Assembly (NCBI RefSeq): GCF_015709525.1 | Contig: NZ_JADNRA010000025.1 | Location: 1 to 64,000 of the forward strand | Length of the DNA: 64,000 nt | Source of the DNA: Methylocystis sp. L43 | Lineage (GTDB): Bacteria; Pseudomonadota; Alphaproteobacteria; Rhizobiales; Beijerinckiaceae | Direction of reading: 5' to 3' | In this document: positions 20,542-29,957 of the stretch, piece after piece | How positions within the stretch are numbered: the stretch's first letter is position 1 | Layout: the number at the start of each line of letters is the position of its first letter | The notes under the pieces: model-generated | Told to the model about the DNA's origin: nothing | The model's input: the letters and a program-made list of their open reading frames with translations, nothing else | Database searches by the model: none | Translations under genes and position numbers: made by a program

Positions 20542-21603
20542 ATGCAACAGAGAAATTCGGGCCTTACCTACGCTGGCGCCGGCGTCGACATCGACGCAGG
20601 CAATCGGTTCGTCGACATGATCCGTCCCGCCGTGCGTTCGACGCGGCGCTCCGGCGCCGACGGCGAGATCGGCGGCTTTGGCGGCGTGTTCGATCTCAAG
20701 GCGGCCGGATTTTCCGATCCTGTCCTCGTCGCGGCGAACGACGGCGTCGGCACCAAGGTGAAGATCGCGATCGAATCCGGTCTGCATGACACGATCGGAA
20801 TCGATCTCGTCGCCATGTGCGTCAATGACCTGATCGTTCAGGGCGCCGAGCCGCTTTTCTTCCTGGATTATTACGCGGCGGCCAAACTCGACCCGAACGT
20901 CGCGACGTCGGTGGTGAAGGGCATCGCCGCCGGTTGCGTCGAGGCGGGGTGCGCCCTGCTTGGCGGCGAGACCGCCGAAATGCCCGGCCTCTATGCGCGT
21001 GGCGACTATGACCTCGCCGGCTTCGCGGTCGGCGCCGCGGAGCGCAATCGCCTTCTACCCCGCGACGTCCATGCCGGCGACGTCCTTTTTGGACTCCCTT
21101 CTTCCGGCGTCCATTCCAATGGCTATTCGCTCGTACGCAGCGTTGTGAAGCACGCCGGACTCGCGTGGAGCGCCACCGCGCCTTTCGCGCGAGACCTCAA
21201 TCTGGCCAAGGCGCTGTTGACGCCGACCCGCATCTACGTGAAGCCCCTGCTCGCGGCCATGAAGTCGACGCCGCATATCGTCGCCCTCGCCCATATCACC
21301 GGCGGCGGCTTCCCCGACAATCTTCCACGCGTGCTGCCAAGCGGGCTCGGCGTCGCGCTTGATCTGTCGACGTTCGCGCCTCCGCCGGTTTTCCGTTGGC
21401 TCGCCGAGACGGGAGGCATCGCGGAAAGCGAGATGCTGCGCACCTTCAACTGCGGAATCGGCATGGTGGTGGTGGCCTCCGAGCCCGCCGCCGGCGAGGT
21501 GGAGTCGGCCTTGCGCGCCGTCGGCGAGAAGCCCGTGCGCATCGGCGAAGTCATCGAGACGGACGCCGAGGGGGTCGTTACGCACGGGACTCTGACGTTG
21601 TGA
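20542..21603 (+). CDS. purM: Phosphoribosylformylglycinamidine cyclo-ligase (AIR synthetase)
   Basis: A 353-residue cytoplasmic enzyme that closes the imidazole ring (FGAM plus ATP to AIR) in purine synthesis. It has the typical N-terminus [14 protein letters not shown], the loop [40 protein letters not shown] and [16 protein letters not shown]. The ATG at 20542 follows a GAAGGA ribosome site; the frame is open upstream but that part does not look coding. The stop overlaps the GTG of purN, so the two are translationally coupled. Confidence 0.95.
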   Translation: MQQRNSGLTYAGAGVDIDAGNRFVDMIRPAVRSTRRSGADGEIGGFGGVFDLKAAGFSDPVLVAANDGVGTKVKIAIESGLHDTIGIDLVAMCVNDLIVQGAEPLFFLDYYAAAKLDPNVATSVVKGIAAGCVEAGCALLGGETAEMPGLYARGDYDLAGFAVGAAERNRLLPRDVHAGDVLFGLPSSGVHSNGYSLVRSVVKHAGLAWSATAPFARDLNLAKALLTPTRIYVKPLLAAMKSTPHIVALAHITGGGFPDNLPRVLPSGLGVALDLSTFAPPPVFRWLAETGGIAESEMLRTFNCGIGMVVVASEPAAGEVESALRAVGEKPVRIGEVIETDAEGVVTHGTLTL

Positions 21604-22271
21604 CGCGGCTGCGCACCGCGATTCTCATCTCGGGGCGCGGCTCAAACATGGACGCGCTGATCGCCGCCGCCAGGGACCCCAACTTCCCGGCTGAAATCGC
21701 CCTTGTGCTTTCCAATCGTCCCGATGCGCCGGGCCTCGCCAAAGCCAAGGCCGCCGGCGTCGCGACGGCCGCGGTCGACCACAAGATTTATGCGGGACGC
21801 GAGGAATTCGAGCGTTCGCTGCAATTGGTGCTGGAAACCTACCGCATACAATTCATTTGCCTCGCCGGTTTCCTGCGCATGTTTACGCCCTGGTTCGTCG
21901 GCCTCTGGCGCGGGCGCATGCTCAACATTCACCCTGCCCTGCTGCCCTCCTATCGCGGACTCGACACGCATGAGCGTGCGCTGGCCGACGGCGTAAAGAT
22001 TCACGGCGCCACCGTGCATTTCGTCGTGCCGGAAATGGACGAAGGTCCGATCGTCGCGCAGGCCGCCGTGCCCGTGCTCGACGACGACACGCCGGACACC
22101 CTCGCCGCCCGCGTGCTCGCGCAGGAGCATGTCATCTATCCGATGGCGCTGCGGCTGGTCGCGTCGGGCGCCGTGCGGATCGAAGGCAATCGCGTGCTCT
22201 CGGCGCCGGCGCCCCGCGAGGCGGTGCTTATCGTTCCCGACGCAACCGCGCCCAGCAAGGGAATTTCATGA
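21600..22271 (+). CDS. purN: Phosphoribosylglycinamide formyltransferase
   Basis: A 223-residue folate-dependent enzyme transferring a formyl group to GAR in purine synthesis. It shows [11 protein letters not shown] near the start, the active-site block [16 protein letters not shown] and [16 protein letters not shown] with the catalytic Asn, His and Asp. It starts at a GTG whose TG is shared with the purM stop codon, and it overlaps the next gene by four bases. purM-purN is a common bacterial pair. Confidence 0.94.
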   Translation: MTRLRTAILISGRGSNMDALIAAARDPNFPAEIALVLSNRPDAPGLAKAKAAGVATAAVDHKIYAGREEFERSLQLVLETYRIQFICLAGFLRMFTPWFVGLWRGRMLNIHPALLPSYRGLDTHERALADGVKIHGATVHFVVPEMDEGPIVAQAAVPVLDDDTPDTLAARVLAQEHVIYPMALRLVASGAVRIEGNRVLSAPAPREAVLIVPDATAPSKGIS

Positions 22272-22981
22272 CGATTACGCTTTACTGCTTCCGCCCCGTC
22301 GCCGGATTGCCGGACGCATCGCCTTTCGTGACGAAAGCGATGGTGCTTTTGAAGATGGCCGGCCTCGACTATGTCGAAGACCGCAGCGGCTTTTCGAAAG
22401 CGCCGAAAGGCAAGCAGCCCTACATCAATGACGACGGCGAAGTCATCGCGGATTCGACCTTCGTTCGCTTCCATATCGAAAAGAAATACGGCGTGGACTT
22501 CGACGCACATTTGAGCGACGCGCAAAAGGCGATCGGCTGGTGCGTCGAGAAGATGTGCGAAGAACATCTCTATTGGATCATCGTCCATACCCGCTGGATG
22601 GACGAGGCTAATTTCGAACGCGGTCCGGCGCGTTTTTTCTCAAGCGTGCCCGCCCTCGCGCGCCCGCTGGCGAAATGGTTCATTCGCCGCAAGATCGCCA
22701 AATCGCTTTGGGCGCAAGGCATGGGCCGTCACAGCCCGTCGGAAATCGATGCGCTCGGCGTGCGCGACATTGAAGCGCTCGCGACGCTGATCGGCGACAA
22801 GCCCTATCTCTTCGGCGATGCGCCCTGCGGCGCCGACGCTACGGTCTTCGCCTTTGTGGCGTCGGTCTTATCGCCGATGTCGGAGAGCGCCGTTCGCGAC
22901 GCGGCGCTGGCGAGCGCCAACCTCGTCGCCTATAGCGACAGGATCATGCAGGCGTATTTTCCTGAGAACGCGCCGGCATAG
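22268..22981 (+). CDS. Glutathione S-transferase-like protein (FAXC/metaxin type)
   Basis: A 237-residue protein with an N-terminal thioredoxin-like domain (ITLYCFRPVAGLPDASPFVTK), a PYINDDGEVIADSTFV stretch equivalent to the glutathione-binding region, and a helical C-terminal domain with ADATVFAFVAS. This is the pattern of the failed-axon-connections/metaxin branch of GST-like proteins. Its start overlaps purN by four bases (ATGA), so it belongs to the purMN operon. No role in purine synthesis is known for this family; detoxification or thiol chemistry is a guess. Confidence 0.72.
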   Translation: MTITLYCFRPVAGLPDASPFVTKAMVLLKMAGLDYVEDRSGFSKAPKGKQPYINDDGEVIADSTFVRFHIEKKYGVDFDAHLSDAQKAIGWCVEKMCEEHLYWIIVHTRWMDEANFERGPARFFSSVPALARPLAKWFIRRKIAKSLWAQGMGRHSPSEIDALGVRDIEALATLIGDKPYLFGDAPCGADATVFAFVASVLSPMSESAVRDAALASANLVAYSDRIMQAYFPENAPA

Positions 22982-23045
22982 TCAGGAGCCGCTCAGCAAG
23001 AGCATGGCCAGGCTTGGCCCGGCCATTCACTCAGTGACGCGCAGA

Positions 23046-23468
23046 TTAGCCGACGATCTCATTGCCGGAAAAGAACTGCGCGATTTCCACCGCCGCGGTT
23101 TCCGGCGCGTCGGAGCCATGCACCGAATTCTCGCCGACGCTCAGCGCATGTTCCTTGCGAATCGTCCCCGGCGCGGCGTTCGCGGGATTGGTCGCGCCCA
23201 TGACTTCGCGGTAGCGCGCGATGGCGTTCTCGCCTTCGAGCACCTGCACGACGACGGGCTCGGAAATCATGAAGTCGACGAGCTCGCCGAAAAACGGCCG
23301 CTCCTTGTGCACAGCATAAAATGTTTCCGCCTGATCGCGCGTCATGCGGATACGCTTCTGAGCGACGATGCGCAGGCCCGCATCTTCGATCAGCGCGTTG
23401 ATCTTGCCTGTGAGATTGCGCTTCGTCGCGTCGGGCTTGAGGATGGAAAAAGTGCGTTCGATCGCCAT
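23046..23468 (-). CDS. ndk: Nucleoside diphosphate kinase
   Basis: A 140-residue enzyme that moves the terminal phosphate between nucleoside triphosphates and diphosphates. It begins [15 protein letters not shown] and has the catalytic histidine at residue 117 in the motif NSVHGSD. Length and sequence are standard for bacterial Ndk. It is convergent with the GST-like gene and 75 bases from the next minus-strand gene upstream. Confidence 0.97.
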   Translation of the reverse strand: MAIERTFSILKPDATKRNLTGKINALIEDAGLRIVAQKRIRMTRDQAETFYAVHKERPFFGELVDFMISEPVVVQVLEGENAIARYREVMGATNPANAAPGTIRKEHALSVGENSVHGSDAPETAAVEIAQFFSGNEIVG

Positions 23469-23543
23469 AGGAGCGCGTCGCCTCGTCGTTGGAGCATGGT
23501 GTAGGCGTCGCGCTTATATCGGTCGCTCGCCGAAGCGGCAAGC

Positions 23544-24629
23544 CTACACCGCCTCGGTCTTTTCCACTTCGCCGCCCGCTGGCGAGGGCCGGAACCTGGT
23601 CGCCGGATCGTTGCGATCGATGCGCCAATTCGGATGGTGGAAATGCAGCACGCGATCGCCGTTGTAGGAGACGACGGCGTTGTCGAACGTCATCGCGCCG
23701 ATCCGCCGCCAATTGCGGAACGTTCCTTCCTTGAATCCGGTGCGGCCGGTCACTTCGCCATCCTCGGTGACCTCGATGGTGAAAACGATCTCACGCCTCG
23801 GCGTCGGATCGCCCTTGTCGAACATCATCGCGAGCAATTCGTCGCGTGAATCGAGTTCCTCTCCTTCAATGCGCGGATGACCCGGCGCAAGCTTTAAGCG
23901 CATGAAGCGGGGGGCGCGGGTGGGAAGGTCGCGAGGCTTGCCGAGCTCGGCGACTTCATGAAGCTGGCGCTCAGTCGGATCCTTATCGGTGATCGCGAAC
24001 ACGACGCCCGCCGTCATGACGATGGGCGAGGTCGCCCAATCGTTTGAGAGCGTGACGTTCGGCGCATTGACGAAATCGACATCGTTGATGTAGCGCGTCG
24101 ACGCGCCGACGATATCGTCGATCGTGAAGAAATTCGCCGTCTGCAACGGCTCTTTATGGTCCGGGTCGGTCGTCGGGAAGAGCTTGCCGGCGATGCCCTG
24201 CCCGCGCGGTTTGCCGCGCTTCACCGCCCCGCCGTTGGAATAGCGCGCGACGACAAGCGCCTTGCTGCCCTTTTGGAAATAGCCGGTGTAGCCGCTGTCC
24301 TCGGTGATTTCCCAGAAACCCGTCAGAACGACGCCCCAGGGATGCACGATGCGTCTGAAGCCTTTTTTATCAGGCCCCCACCTCAGATCACTGCGCGCAT
24401 CGACCGATCGCTCGGCGGCTTGCGTTAAAAAGTGCCTGCCCCGCCAAAGCGCGCGCAACATGTCGAAAAAGGTCGGCATCACGAAGGGGAGCGGCGGCGC
24501 GCCGGGCGCGCCCCAGACCTTTTGATAGGGATTGGCGAACACCGCGTCCCGCACTTCGCTGAATCGCGAGCCGGGATAGAGGCGGTCTTCATCGACCATT
24601 TCGATGACGCCGAAATCATTCTGGCTCAT
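23544..24629 (-). CDS. Catalase-like superfamily protein, function unknown
   Basis: A 361-residue protein that I place tentatively in the heme-dependent catalase-like group. A central stretch (about residues 120-180) has the order seen in catalase cores: GYTGYFQKGSKALVVARYSN, then KRGKPRGQGIAGKLFP and TANFFTIDDI. The normal catalase heme-ligand and distal His motifs are not evident to me, so catalase activity should not be assumed. The C-terminal 100 residues hold a strand-rich segment (REIVFTIEVTEDGEVTG). It has no signal peptide. It lies between ndk and tpiA on the same strand. Confidence 0.5.
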   Translation of the reverse strand: MSQNDFGVIEMVDEDRLYPGSRFSEVRDAVFANPYQKVWGAPGAPPLPFVMPTFFDMLRALWRGRHFLTQAAERSVDARSDLRWGPDKKGFRRIVHPWGVVLTGFWEITEDSGYTGYFQKGSKALVVARYSNGGAVKRGKPRGQGIAGKLFPTTDPDHKEPLQTANFFTIDDIVGASTRYINDVDFVNAPNVTLSNDWATSPIVMTAGVVFAITDKDPTERQLHEVAELGKPRDLPTRAPRFMRLKLAPGHPRIEGEELDSRDELLAMMFDKGDPTPRREIVFTIEVTEDGEVTGRTGFKEGTFRNWRRIGAMTFDNAVVSYNGDRVLHFHHPNWRIDRNDPATRFRPSPAGGEVEKTEAV

Positions 24630-24715
24630 GACGCGGCCCTTTCAATCAATTGCTGAAAAAAAACCACTGAATAGACGACTTTATTCGAGCCCAACCGATT
24701 GTCCAGCTTCGCCCG

Positions 24716-25468
24716 TCAGCGATAGGCGCTCGCCACGCCGATAAAATCCTTGGCCGTCAAACTCGCGCCGCCAACAAGCGCGCCGTCGACATTGGCGACA
24801 TGCATCAACTCGCGGGCGTTCGACGGCTTGACCGAGCCGCCATAGAGAATGCGAATGTCGGCGCTCTTGCCCCCGCCCAGCCGCGCTTCGATCCGCTCGC
24901 GTGCGAAGGCGTGCATTTCGGCGACGTCCTCGGTCGTCGGCGTCAGCCCCGTGCCGATCGCCCACACCGGCTCATAGGCGACGACGATGTAAGCAGGCGC
25001 ATCCGCGGGGAGCGAGCCCTCGATCTGGGCGCCGACGACGCTCAACGCATCGCCTGCCTCTCGCTCGGCGCGCGTTTCGCCGACGCAAATGATCGGCGTG
25101 AGCCCGGCGCGCAGGGCGGCGGCGGCTTTCGCCTGCACGTCGGCGTCGGTCTCGCCATGGTCCGAACGACGTTCACTGTGACCGACGATCACGTAGGACG
25201 CGCCGGCGTCCTTGAGCATCTCGGCGGAAATATCGCCCGTGTGAGCGCCGCTGGCAGCGGCATGGCAATCCTGCCCGCCAAGGCCCAAGCCTCCGCGCGC
25301 CGCGCTCTCGCGCGCAACCGCAATCAAGGTGGCCGGCGGGCAGACGATGAGTTCGGCGCGCGCGCGCAGCGCATCGTCGTAGGCGGCGCCCATCGCCTCG
25401 ATCTCGGTAAGCGAGGCGCGCAACCCGTTCATTTTCCAATTTCCGGCGACGAGCGGGCGACGGGTCAT
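24716..25468 (-). CDS. tpiA: Triose-phosphate isomerase
   Basis: A 250-residue glycolytic enzyme interconverting dihydroxyacetone phosphate and glyceraldehyde 3-phosphate. It has GNWKMN with the active Lys at residue 12, VIVGHSERR with the catalytic His, [11 protein letters not shown] with the catalytic Glu and the C-terminal phosphate-binding GGSVKPSN and [14 protein letters not shown] eight bases before the ATG at 25468 fixes the start over an in-frame codon six residues upstream. Confidence 0.96.
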   Translation of the reverse strand: MTRRPLVAGNWKMNGLRASLTEIEAMGAAYDDALRARAELIVCPPATLIAVARESAARGGLGLGGQDCHAAASGAHTGDISAEMLKDAGASYVIVGHSERRSDHGETDADVQAKAAAALRAGLTPIICVGETRAEREAGDALSVVGAQIEGSLPADAPAYIVVAYEPVWAIGTGLTPTTEDVAEMHAFARERIEARLGGGKSADIRILYGGSVKPSNARELMHVANVDGALVGGASLTAKDFIGVASAYR

Positions 25469-25556
25469 GCGAAATGCTCCTGACAATACGCCTGGGTAAC
25501 AGAGCTAAAGGCACGCAACAATGTGGCGCGCCCTACAGAAATGTCATTGCGCCGTC

Positions 25557-25572
25557 ATATATTTCGATATAT
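25557..25572. promoter_or_regulatory. Possible ArsR operator upstream of arsR
   Basis: ATATAT, TTCG, ATATAT forms a short AT-rich inverted repeat ending eight bases before the arsR ATG. Operators of ArsR proteins are often AT-rich palindromes in this position; binding here is inferred. Confidence 0.4.
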
Positions 25573-25580
25573 CTGGATTA

Positions 25581-25919
25581 ATGGAAATAGAAGCGGCTCT
25601 CGCCTGTCTTTCCGCGCTTTCGCAGCCGACGCGGCTCGAGGCCTTCCGCTTGCTCGTCCGGCACGAGCCCGAGGGTCTGCCGGCCGGCGACGTCGCCCGC
25701 GCGCTCTGCGTTCCACAAAACACGCTGTCCGCCCATTTCAACGTCCTTTCTCAGGCGAAGCTCGTCATCAGCGCCCGCACCGGCCGCAGCATCGTCTATC
25801 GGGCGGACCTTTCGCGGCTGAATGCGCTGGCGCGCTTCCTTGCCGAAGACTGTTGCGGCGGCGCGCCTTGCGCGCCCGCCGACTCTCTTGCACGCATCAA
25901 ATGTGAGTCTCGCCAATGA
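25581..25919 (+). CDS. arsR: ArsR-family metalloregulator of the arsenic operon
   Basis: A 112-residue winged-helix repressor. The helix-turn-helix is around residues 30-65 (DVARALCVPQNTLSAHFNVLSQ) and the wing around RTGRSIVYRADL. A CC pair in EDCCGGAPC near residues 92-97 could be the arsenite-binding site, a C-terminal placement found in some ArsR types. The ATG at 25581 is the first residue of the homologous region. It overlaps arsC by four bases, and the operon continues to the arsenite pump. Confidence 0.88.
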   Translation: MEIEAALACLSALSQPTRLEAFRLLVRHEPEGLPAGDVARALCVPQNTLSAHFNVLSQAKLVISARTGRSIVYRADLSRLNALARFLAEDCCGGAPCAPADSLARIKCESRQ

Positions 25920-26443
25920 CCGACAGGATCTACAACGTGCTGTTCCTCTGCACCGGCAACAGTGCGCGTTCAATCTTGGCCGAAGCGCTGCTGCGCGAGC
26001 GCGGCGCCGGCCGGTTCAACGTTTTTTCCGCCGGCAGCCATCCTAAGGGCGAGGTGAACCCCTACGCGCTCTATACGCTGGAGACGATGGGCCTTCCTTC
26101 CGAAGGCTATCGGTCCAAAAGCTGGGACGAGTTCGCCCGCCCTGACGCGCCCCGCATGGATTTCGTCTTCACCGTCTGTGACAGCGCAGCGGGTGAAGCT
26201 TGTCCGGCATGGCCCGGTCAACCAATGACGGCGCATTGGGGCATCGAAGACCCTGCGGCGGTGGAAGGAAGCGACATAGAAAAGCAGCGCGCCTTCGCTA
26301 CGGCCTTTCGCTATCTGCGCAACCGCGTCGATCAGTTCTGCGCGATTCCGCTGCATCGCCTCGACAAACTCGCGCTCAGCCAGCGCCTGCGCGAGATCGG
26401 CGAGATGGAAGGCGCAACGTCGCCGAACGCGGTCGCGGAGTAA
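25916..26443 (+). CDS. arsC: Arsenate reductase, low-molecular-weight phosphatase type
   Basis: A 175-residue cytoplasmic enzyme reducing arsenate to arsenite for export. The phosphatase loop FLCTGNSARS carries Cys12 and Arg18, and the later VCDSAAGEACPAWPGQP contains the partner cysteines typical of thioredoxin-coupled ArsC. It overlaps arsR (ATGA) and lies three bases before the pump gene. The product feeds the Acr3 pump encoded next. Confidence 0.92.
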   Translation: MTDRIYNVLFLCTGNSARSILAEALLRERGAGRFNVFSAGSHPKGEVNPYALYTLETMGLPSEGYRSKSWDEFARPDAPRMDFVFTVCDSAAGEACPAWPGQPMTAHWGIEDPAAVEGSDIEKQRAFATAFRYLRNRVDQFCAIPLHRLDKLALSQRLREIGEMEGATSPNAVAE

Positions 26444-26446
26444 GCC

Positions 26447-27514
26447 ATGACTATTTTCGAACGATATCTCTCGCTCTGGGTGGCGCTCTGCATCGTCGCC
26501 GGCGTCGCGCTGGGCCATTTCCTGCCGGGCGTGTTTCATGCAATTGGCGCGATGGAGGTCGCAAAGGTCAATTTGCCCGTCGCAGCGCTCATCTGGCTGA
26601 TGATCACGCCGATGCTGATGAAGATCGACTTCGCGGCGCTTGCGGAAGTGGGGCGTCACTGGCGCGGGATTGGCGTCACGCTCGCCGTCAACTGGGCGGT
26701 GAAACCCTTTTCCATGGCGCTGCTCGGATGGATTTTCATCGGCTATCTGTTTCGACCCTATCTGCCGGCGGACCAGATCGACTCCTATATCGCCGGCCTC
26801 ATCCTGCTCGCAGCCGCGCCTTGCACCGCCATGGTGTTCGTGTGGTCGAATCTCACTAAGGGCGAGCCGCATTTCACGCTGAGCCAGGTCGCGCTCAACG
26901 ACGCAATCATGATCGTCGCTTTCGCGCCCATCGTGGGGTTGCTGCTTGGATTGTCCTCGATCGTCGTACCCTGGGACACGCTGTTTCTCTCGGTTGTCCT
27001 CTACATCCTCGTTCCGGTGATCATCGCCCAGGTCGCCCGCAAACGGCTGCTCGCGTCAAGCGGCGAAAAGGGTCTCGCCAGGACGCTCGCGCATATCGGC
27101 CCCGCGTCGCTGATCGCGCTGCTCGCGACGCTCGTTCTGCTCTTTGGCTTTCAGGGGGAACAGATCATCCGGCAACCCGCGATCATCGCCATGCTCGCGG
27201 CGCCCATACTGATCCAGGTCTATTTCAACGCCGGACTGGCCTATCTGCTCAATCGCGCGGCGGGAGAAGCGCATTGCGTCGCCGGCCCTTCGGCGCTGAT
27301 CGGGGCGAGCAATTTCTTCGAACTGGCGGTCGCGGCGGCCATCAGCCTCTTTGGCTTTGACTCGGGCGCTGCGCTCGCCACCGTTGTTGGCGTCCTCATC
27401 GAAGTTCCAGTGATGCTGAGCGTTGTCTGGATCGTCAATCGGAGCAAGGGTTGGTATGAGCGCGGGGCGCTGCGATCTCCCGATCAAGTCTCCGCGCACA
27501 TCGATCTACCCTAA
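26447..27514 (+). CDS. arsB: ACR3-family arsenite efflux pump
   Basis: A 355-residue inner-membrane protein with ten hydrophobic helices of the BART superfamily. The family marker APCTAMVFVWS around residue 124 contains the conserved Cys needed for arsenite transport, and FNAGLAYLLNR and GASNFFELAVA are also typical. It exports arsenite made by ArsC. It is the last gene of arsR-arsC-acr3 and converges with the next gene one base later. The symbol arsB is used for both pump types; by sequence this is the Acr3 type. Confidence 0.92.
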   Translation: MTIFERYLSLWVALCIVAGVALGHFLPGVFHAIGAMEVAKVNLPVAALIWLMITPMLMKIDFAALAEVGRHWRGIGVTLAVNWAVKPFSMALLGWIFIGYLFRPYLPADQIDSYIAGLILLAAAPCTAMVFVWSNLTKGEPHFTLSQVALNDAIMIVAFAPIVGLLLGLSSIVVPWDTLFLSVVLYILVPVIIAQVARKRLLASSGEKGLARTLAHIGPASLIALLATLVLLFGFQGEQIIRQPAIIAMLAAPILIQVYFNAGLAYLLNRAAGEAHCVAGPSALIGASNFFELAVAAAISLFGFDSGAALATVVGVLIEVPVMLSVVWIVNRSKGWYERGALRSPDQVSAHIDLP

Positions 27515-27515
27515 T

Positions 27516-27953
27516 TCAGCAGAGGCGATAGCCATACGCCGCGAGCTGGCGACCGGTGATGCGCAGCATCGGGCCGGGGGCCTGATGCGCGTGGCGTCGC
27601 ACGTGAGCCATGAAGGCCTGACGCAGCCCGGGCTTATAATGTGCGGCGAAGACCGCGGTCATGCGCGGATCGACGACGCCCCCCTCGGGCCCGCCAAACC
27701 AAGGCGCATGGAAGCCCAAAACCGCGCCCTCGGAAACACAGGACTGGGGATTCGCCAGATAGAGCGTGCATGAGGAATCGCATTCAGTCGGGCCGATACG
27801 GATCGGCTCGCCCCGAGCCCGCGCCCTCGCAAGCCTGGCTTCATATTGCTCCACGCGTCCGCCGTAGTCAGGCGCCATGACGTCGAAAGCCTGGGCGGGC
27901 GCCGTCAAAAGTACAGCCGTCATCATTCCTGCAAGACCAAGAGATCGCAGCAT
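27516..27953 (-). CDS. Secreted protein, ClpP/COG3904-like
   Basis: A 145-residue exported protein with a signal peptide ending TAPAQA. The block PIRIGPTECDSSCTLYLANPQ followed by LGFHAPWFGG resembles the COG3904 group of periplasmic proteins with a ClpP-like fold, where the Ser in a CxSxC setting and the following GFH histidine would be catalytic. Proteolysis has not been shown for this group as far as I know. An AAGGAAATCCT site precedes the ATG. It closes the arsenic operon side of the accessory block. Confidence 0.62.
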   Translation of the reverse strand: MLRSLGLAGMMTAVLLTAPAQAFDVMAPDYGGRVEQYEARLARARARGEPIRIGPTECDSSCTLYLANPQSCVSEGAVLGFHAPWFGGPEGGVVDPRMTAVFAAHYKPGLRQAFMAHVRRHAHQAPGPMLRITGRQLAAYGYRLC

Positions 27954-28312
27954 AGGATTTCCTTTTGGGGCGCTCGTAAGGGGCGGCCGCGCCGCCCACA
28001 GCTGTCAGGGCTCAGTCGACCGAGCGCGTGTCTCGGGCCCCTCGGGAAGGGGAAGGGCTACAACTCACGCCTCTTCCAGCTTCAGCGTTCCTTTTTTAAA
28101 CAAGCGATATCTGCAGTGCAAGCAGGGCCTTAACTTTATGGTGAATTTTTTTTGAAGATGGCGCTTGTCGGGACGGCCGTGCGCCCTACCGCCTTCAGCC
28201 CAACGATACGTCGAGCTCCCGGGGCCCGCGGAACGTTAGGCGCGAACAGCCACAGCGGATTGATCTCCAGAGCTGCTAAATTCATTTTCCCGCATTTGCT
28301 AAGGAGCAAAAG
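27954..28312. other. Intergenic region between divergent genes
   Basis: 359 bases holding the divergent start regions of the secreted protein and the thioredoxin-CcdA gene. Several short in-frame stretches exist, but none has a ribosome site or plausible codon use. I see no clear promoter, repeat or RNA. Confidence 0.5.
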
Positions 28313-29443
28313 TTGAAACTCCCTCACTTTCGCGTCGCGCTCGCCGTTCTTCTTGGACTCGCTTTCGCGTGGCTGCAGTTTGCAGAGCCGGCCAGCCCGC
28401 CGCCCGCGCAGATCGACTGGCGCGAGGATGGCCAGCTGCATGTATTTTTCTCGCCCGACTGTCCGCATTGCCATGAAGCCATCGAGTTTCTCAAACAGCG
28501 GCGCAAGACCGCTTACGTGCTACATGACATTTCAAAGTCGTCGAGCGAGGCGCTCTTTCGAAGAGTGGTGAAGCACTACGGCATAGAAGACCCAGCCGTT
28601 CCCCTCTTCGTGCGCGGCTCGCGCTATGTCATTGGCTTTGACACAGCGCAAACCACTGGGCGCGAAATTCTCGCGCTGCTTTCCGGCCAGGAAACCGTTG
28701 CGCGACGCGCCGCCGAATCGAAAATTACTATTCCGCTCATCGGCGAAGTTGATCCGACGCACCATTCCCTTCTCGCGCTGACAGCGCTCATGGGTTTGTC
28801 GGACGGGTTCAATCCATGCGCGATGTGGGTGCTGATCTACCTGATCTCTCTCATCGTAAACATTCAGGATCGACAAAAAATCTGGTGGCTGGTCGGCACG
28901 TTCGTGCTCGCTTCAGGAGTCCTGTACTTCCTGTTCATGACCGCGTGGCTCAACACTTTTCTTTTCATTGGATATATACGTCCGCTCACGCAACTCATCG
29001 CGCTGACGGCCATCGGTTTCGGCCTCGACCATCTCATCGGCGTCGCCGCAGCCCGCGGAGAGGTCGTCTGCGAAGTGGGCGACATGGAGCAGCGCCAGCG
29101 CACGATGCAGTGGGGGCGCAAGATCGTCGCCGCGCCCGTAGGGATCGCCAGCCTCGTCATGGTGATTGCGCTCGCCTTCGCGGTGAACGCGATCGAATTC
29201 ATCTGCTCTGCAGCACTGCCGGCGATCTACACGCACTTGCTTGCGTTGACCGATCTGCCGATCGCTCTGCACTATGCCTACATCGGGCTCTATGTCGCCT
29301 TTTTCATGCTGGACGATCTCATCATCTTCGGATTGGCGGCCTTCGCCGTGCAGAAAATTGTCAATACCCGCTACGCCGCCATCAGCCGCCTGATCGGCGG
29401 AGTCGTTCTCATTGGCCTCGGCGGTTGGATGCTGGCGCGTTGA
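28313..29443 (+). CDS. Thioredoxin-like domain fused to a CcdA/DsbD-type membrane domain
   Basis: A 376-residue inner-membrane protein. After a membrane helix (about residues 8-24), a small thioredoxin/glutaredoxin-like domain (about 40-125) carries the redox motif CPHC at 50-53. The rest has about six helices of the DsbD/CcdA type, with GFNPCAMWVL (Cys169) and EFICSAALP (Cys298) supplying the buried cysteine pair. It should pass electrons from the cytoplasm to a periplasmic thiol partner. It starts at a TTG with AAGGAG eight bases upstream. Its partner protein is not identifiable here. Confidence 0.8.
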   Translation: MKLPHFRVALAVLLGLAFAWLQFAEPASPPPAQIDWREDGQLHVFFSPDCPHCHEAIEFLKQRRKTAYVLHDISKSSSEALFRRVVKHYGIEDPAVPLFVRGSRYVIGFDTAQTTGREILALLSGQETVARRAAESKITIPLIGEVDPTHHSLLALTALMGLSDGFNPCAMWVLIYLISLIVNIQDRQKIWWLVGTFVLASGVLYFLFMTAWLNTFLFIGYIRPLTQLIALTAIGFGLDHLIGVAAARGEVVCEVGDMEQRQRTMQWGRKIVAAPVGIASLVMVIALAFAVNAIEFICSAALPAIYTHLLALTDLPIALHYAYIGLYVAFFMLDDLIIFGLAAFAVQKIVNTRYAAISRLIGGVVLIGLGGWMLAR

Positions 29444-29543
29444 GCGAAGGACCGCTGTCTCTCTCAACGATCATGTTCAATCCAGGCTGGGCCGTGACGA
29501 TAGCGGCAAAGACCCCGCGCAACGGCAATACAAGGAAGAGCGC

Positions 29544-29957
29544 TCATACACCGGATCGACGCTCCGCACAGCGACGGAACGCCGGGAGGTGGCGCTGTTG
29601 CGAAGCCTGTTGAAGCCGCGTCAAGACGTCGCGAACATTCGCGTCGCTGACTTGCGCCAAAAGCCGCGCATACATCGCGGCGTTCTCGATCTCCGCCTCG
29701 ACTCCCGCTTTGCACGCTTCGGCAAGACTCGAGGGCGCCGGGACCTGGCCCGCCCATCTGTCCTTCGGCGGCTCAATGCCGAAGCGTTCAAAAAGACGGA
29801 GAAGCGCGTTCGCGTGGCGCTCTTCGGCTTCGATGATATTCACAAAAGGTCTGACCGGCCCGAATCTGTCAATCACGCCTTGATAGGTCGCGCGAGCCTT
29901 GTACTCGTCGTCGAGCGCCTCACGCAGCGCTCCAATCGTCTTTTCGTCAACGGACAT
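29544..29957 (-). CDS. Ferritin-like (DUF2202/rubrerythrin-type) four-helix protein
   Basis: A 137-residue protein with the ferritin-like carboxylate pattern: DEYKARATY near residue 17, EAEERHANAL near 43 and EAEIENAAMY near 87, each supplying Glu/His metal ligands. The fold would bind a di-iron centre and could act as a peroxidase or oxidase. It has no C-terminal rubredoxin domain. It lies in the accessory block between the thioredoxin-CcdA gene and the stress gene. Confidence 0.75.
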   Translation of the reverse strand: MSVDEKTIGALREALDDEYKARATYQGVIDRFGPVRPFVNIIEAEERHANALLRLFERFGIEPPKDRWAGQVPAPSSLAEACKAGVEAEIENAAMYARLLAQVSDANVRDVLTRLQQASQQRHLPAFRRCAERRSGV

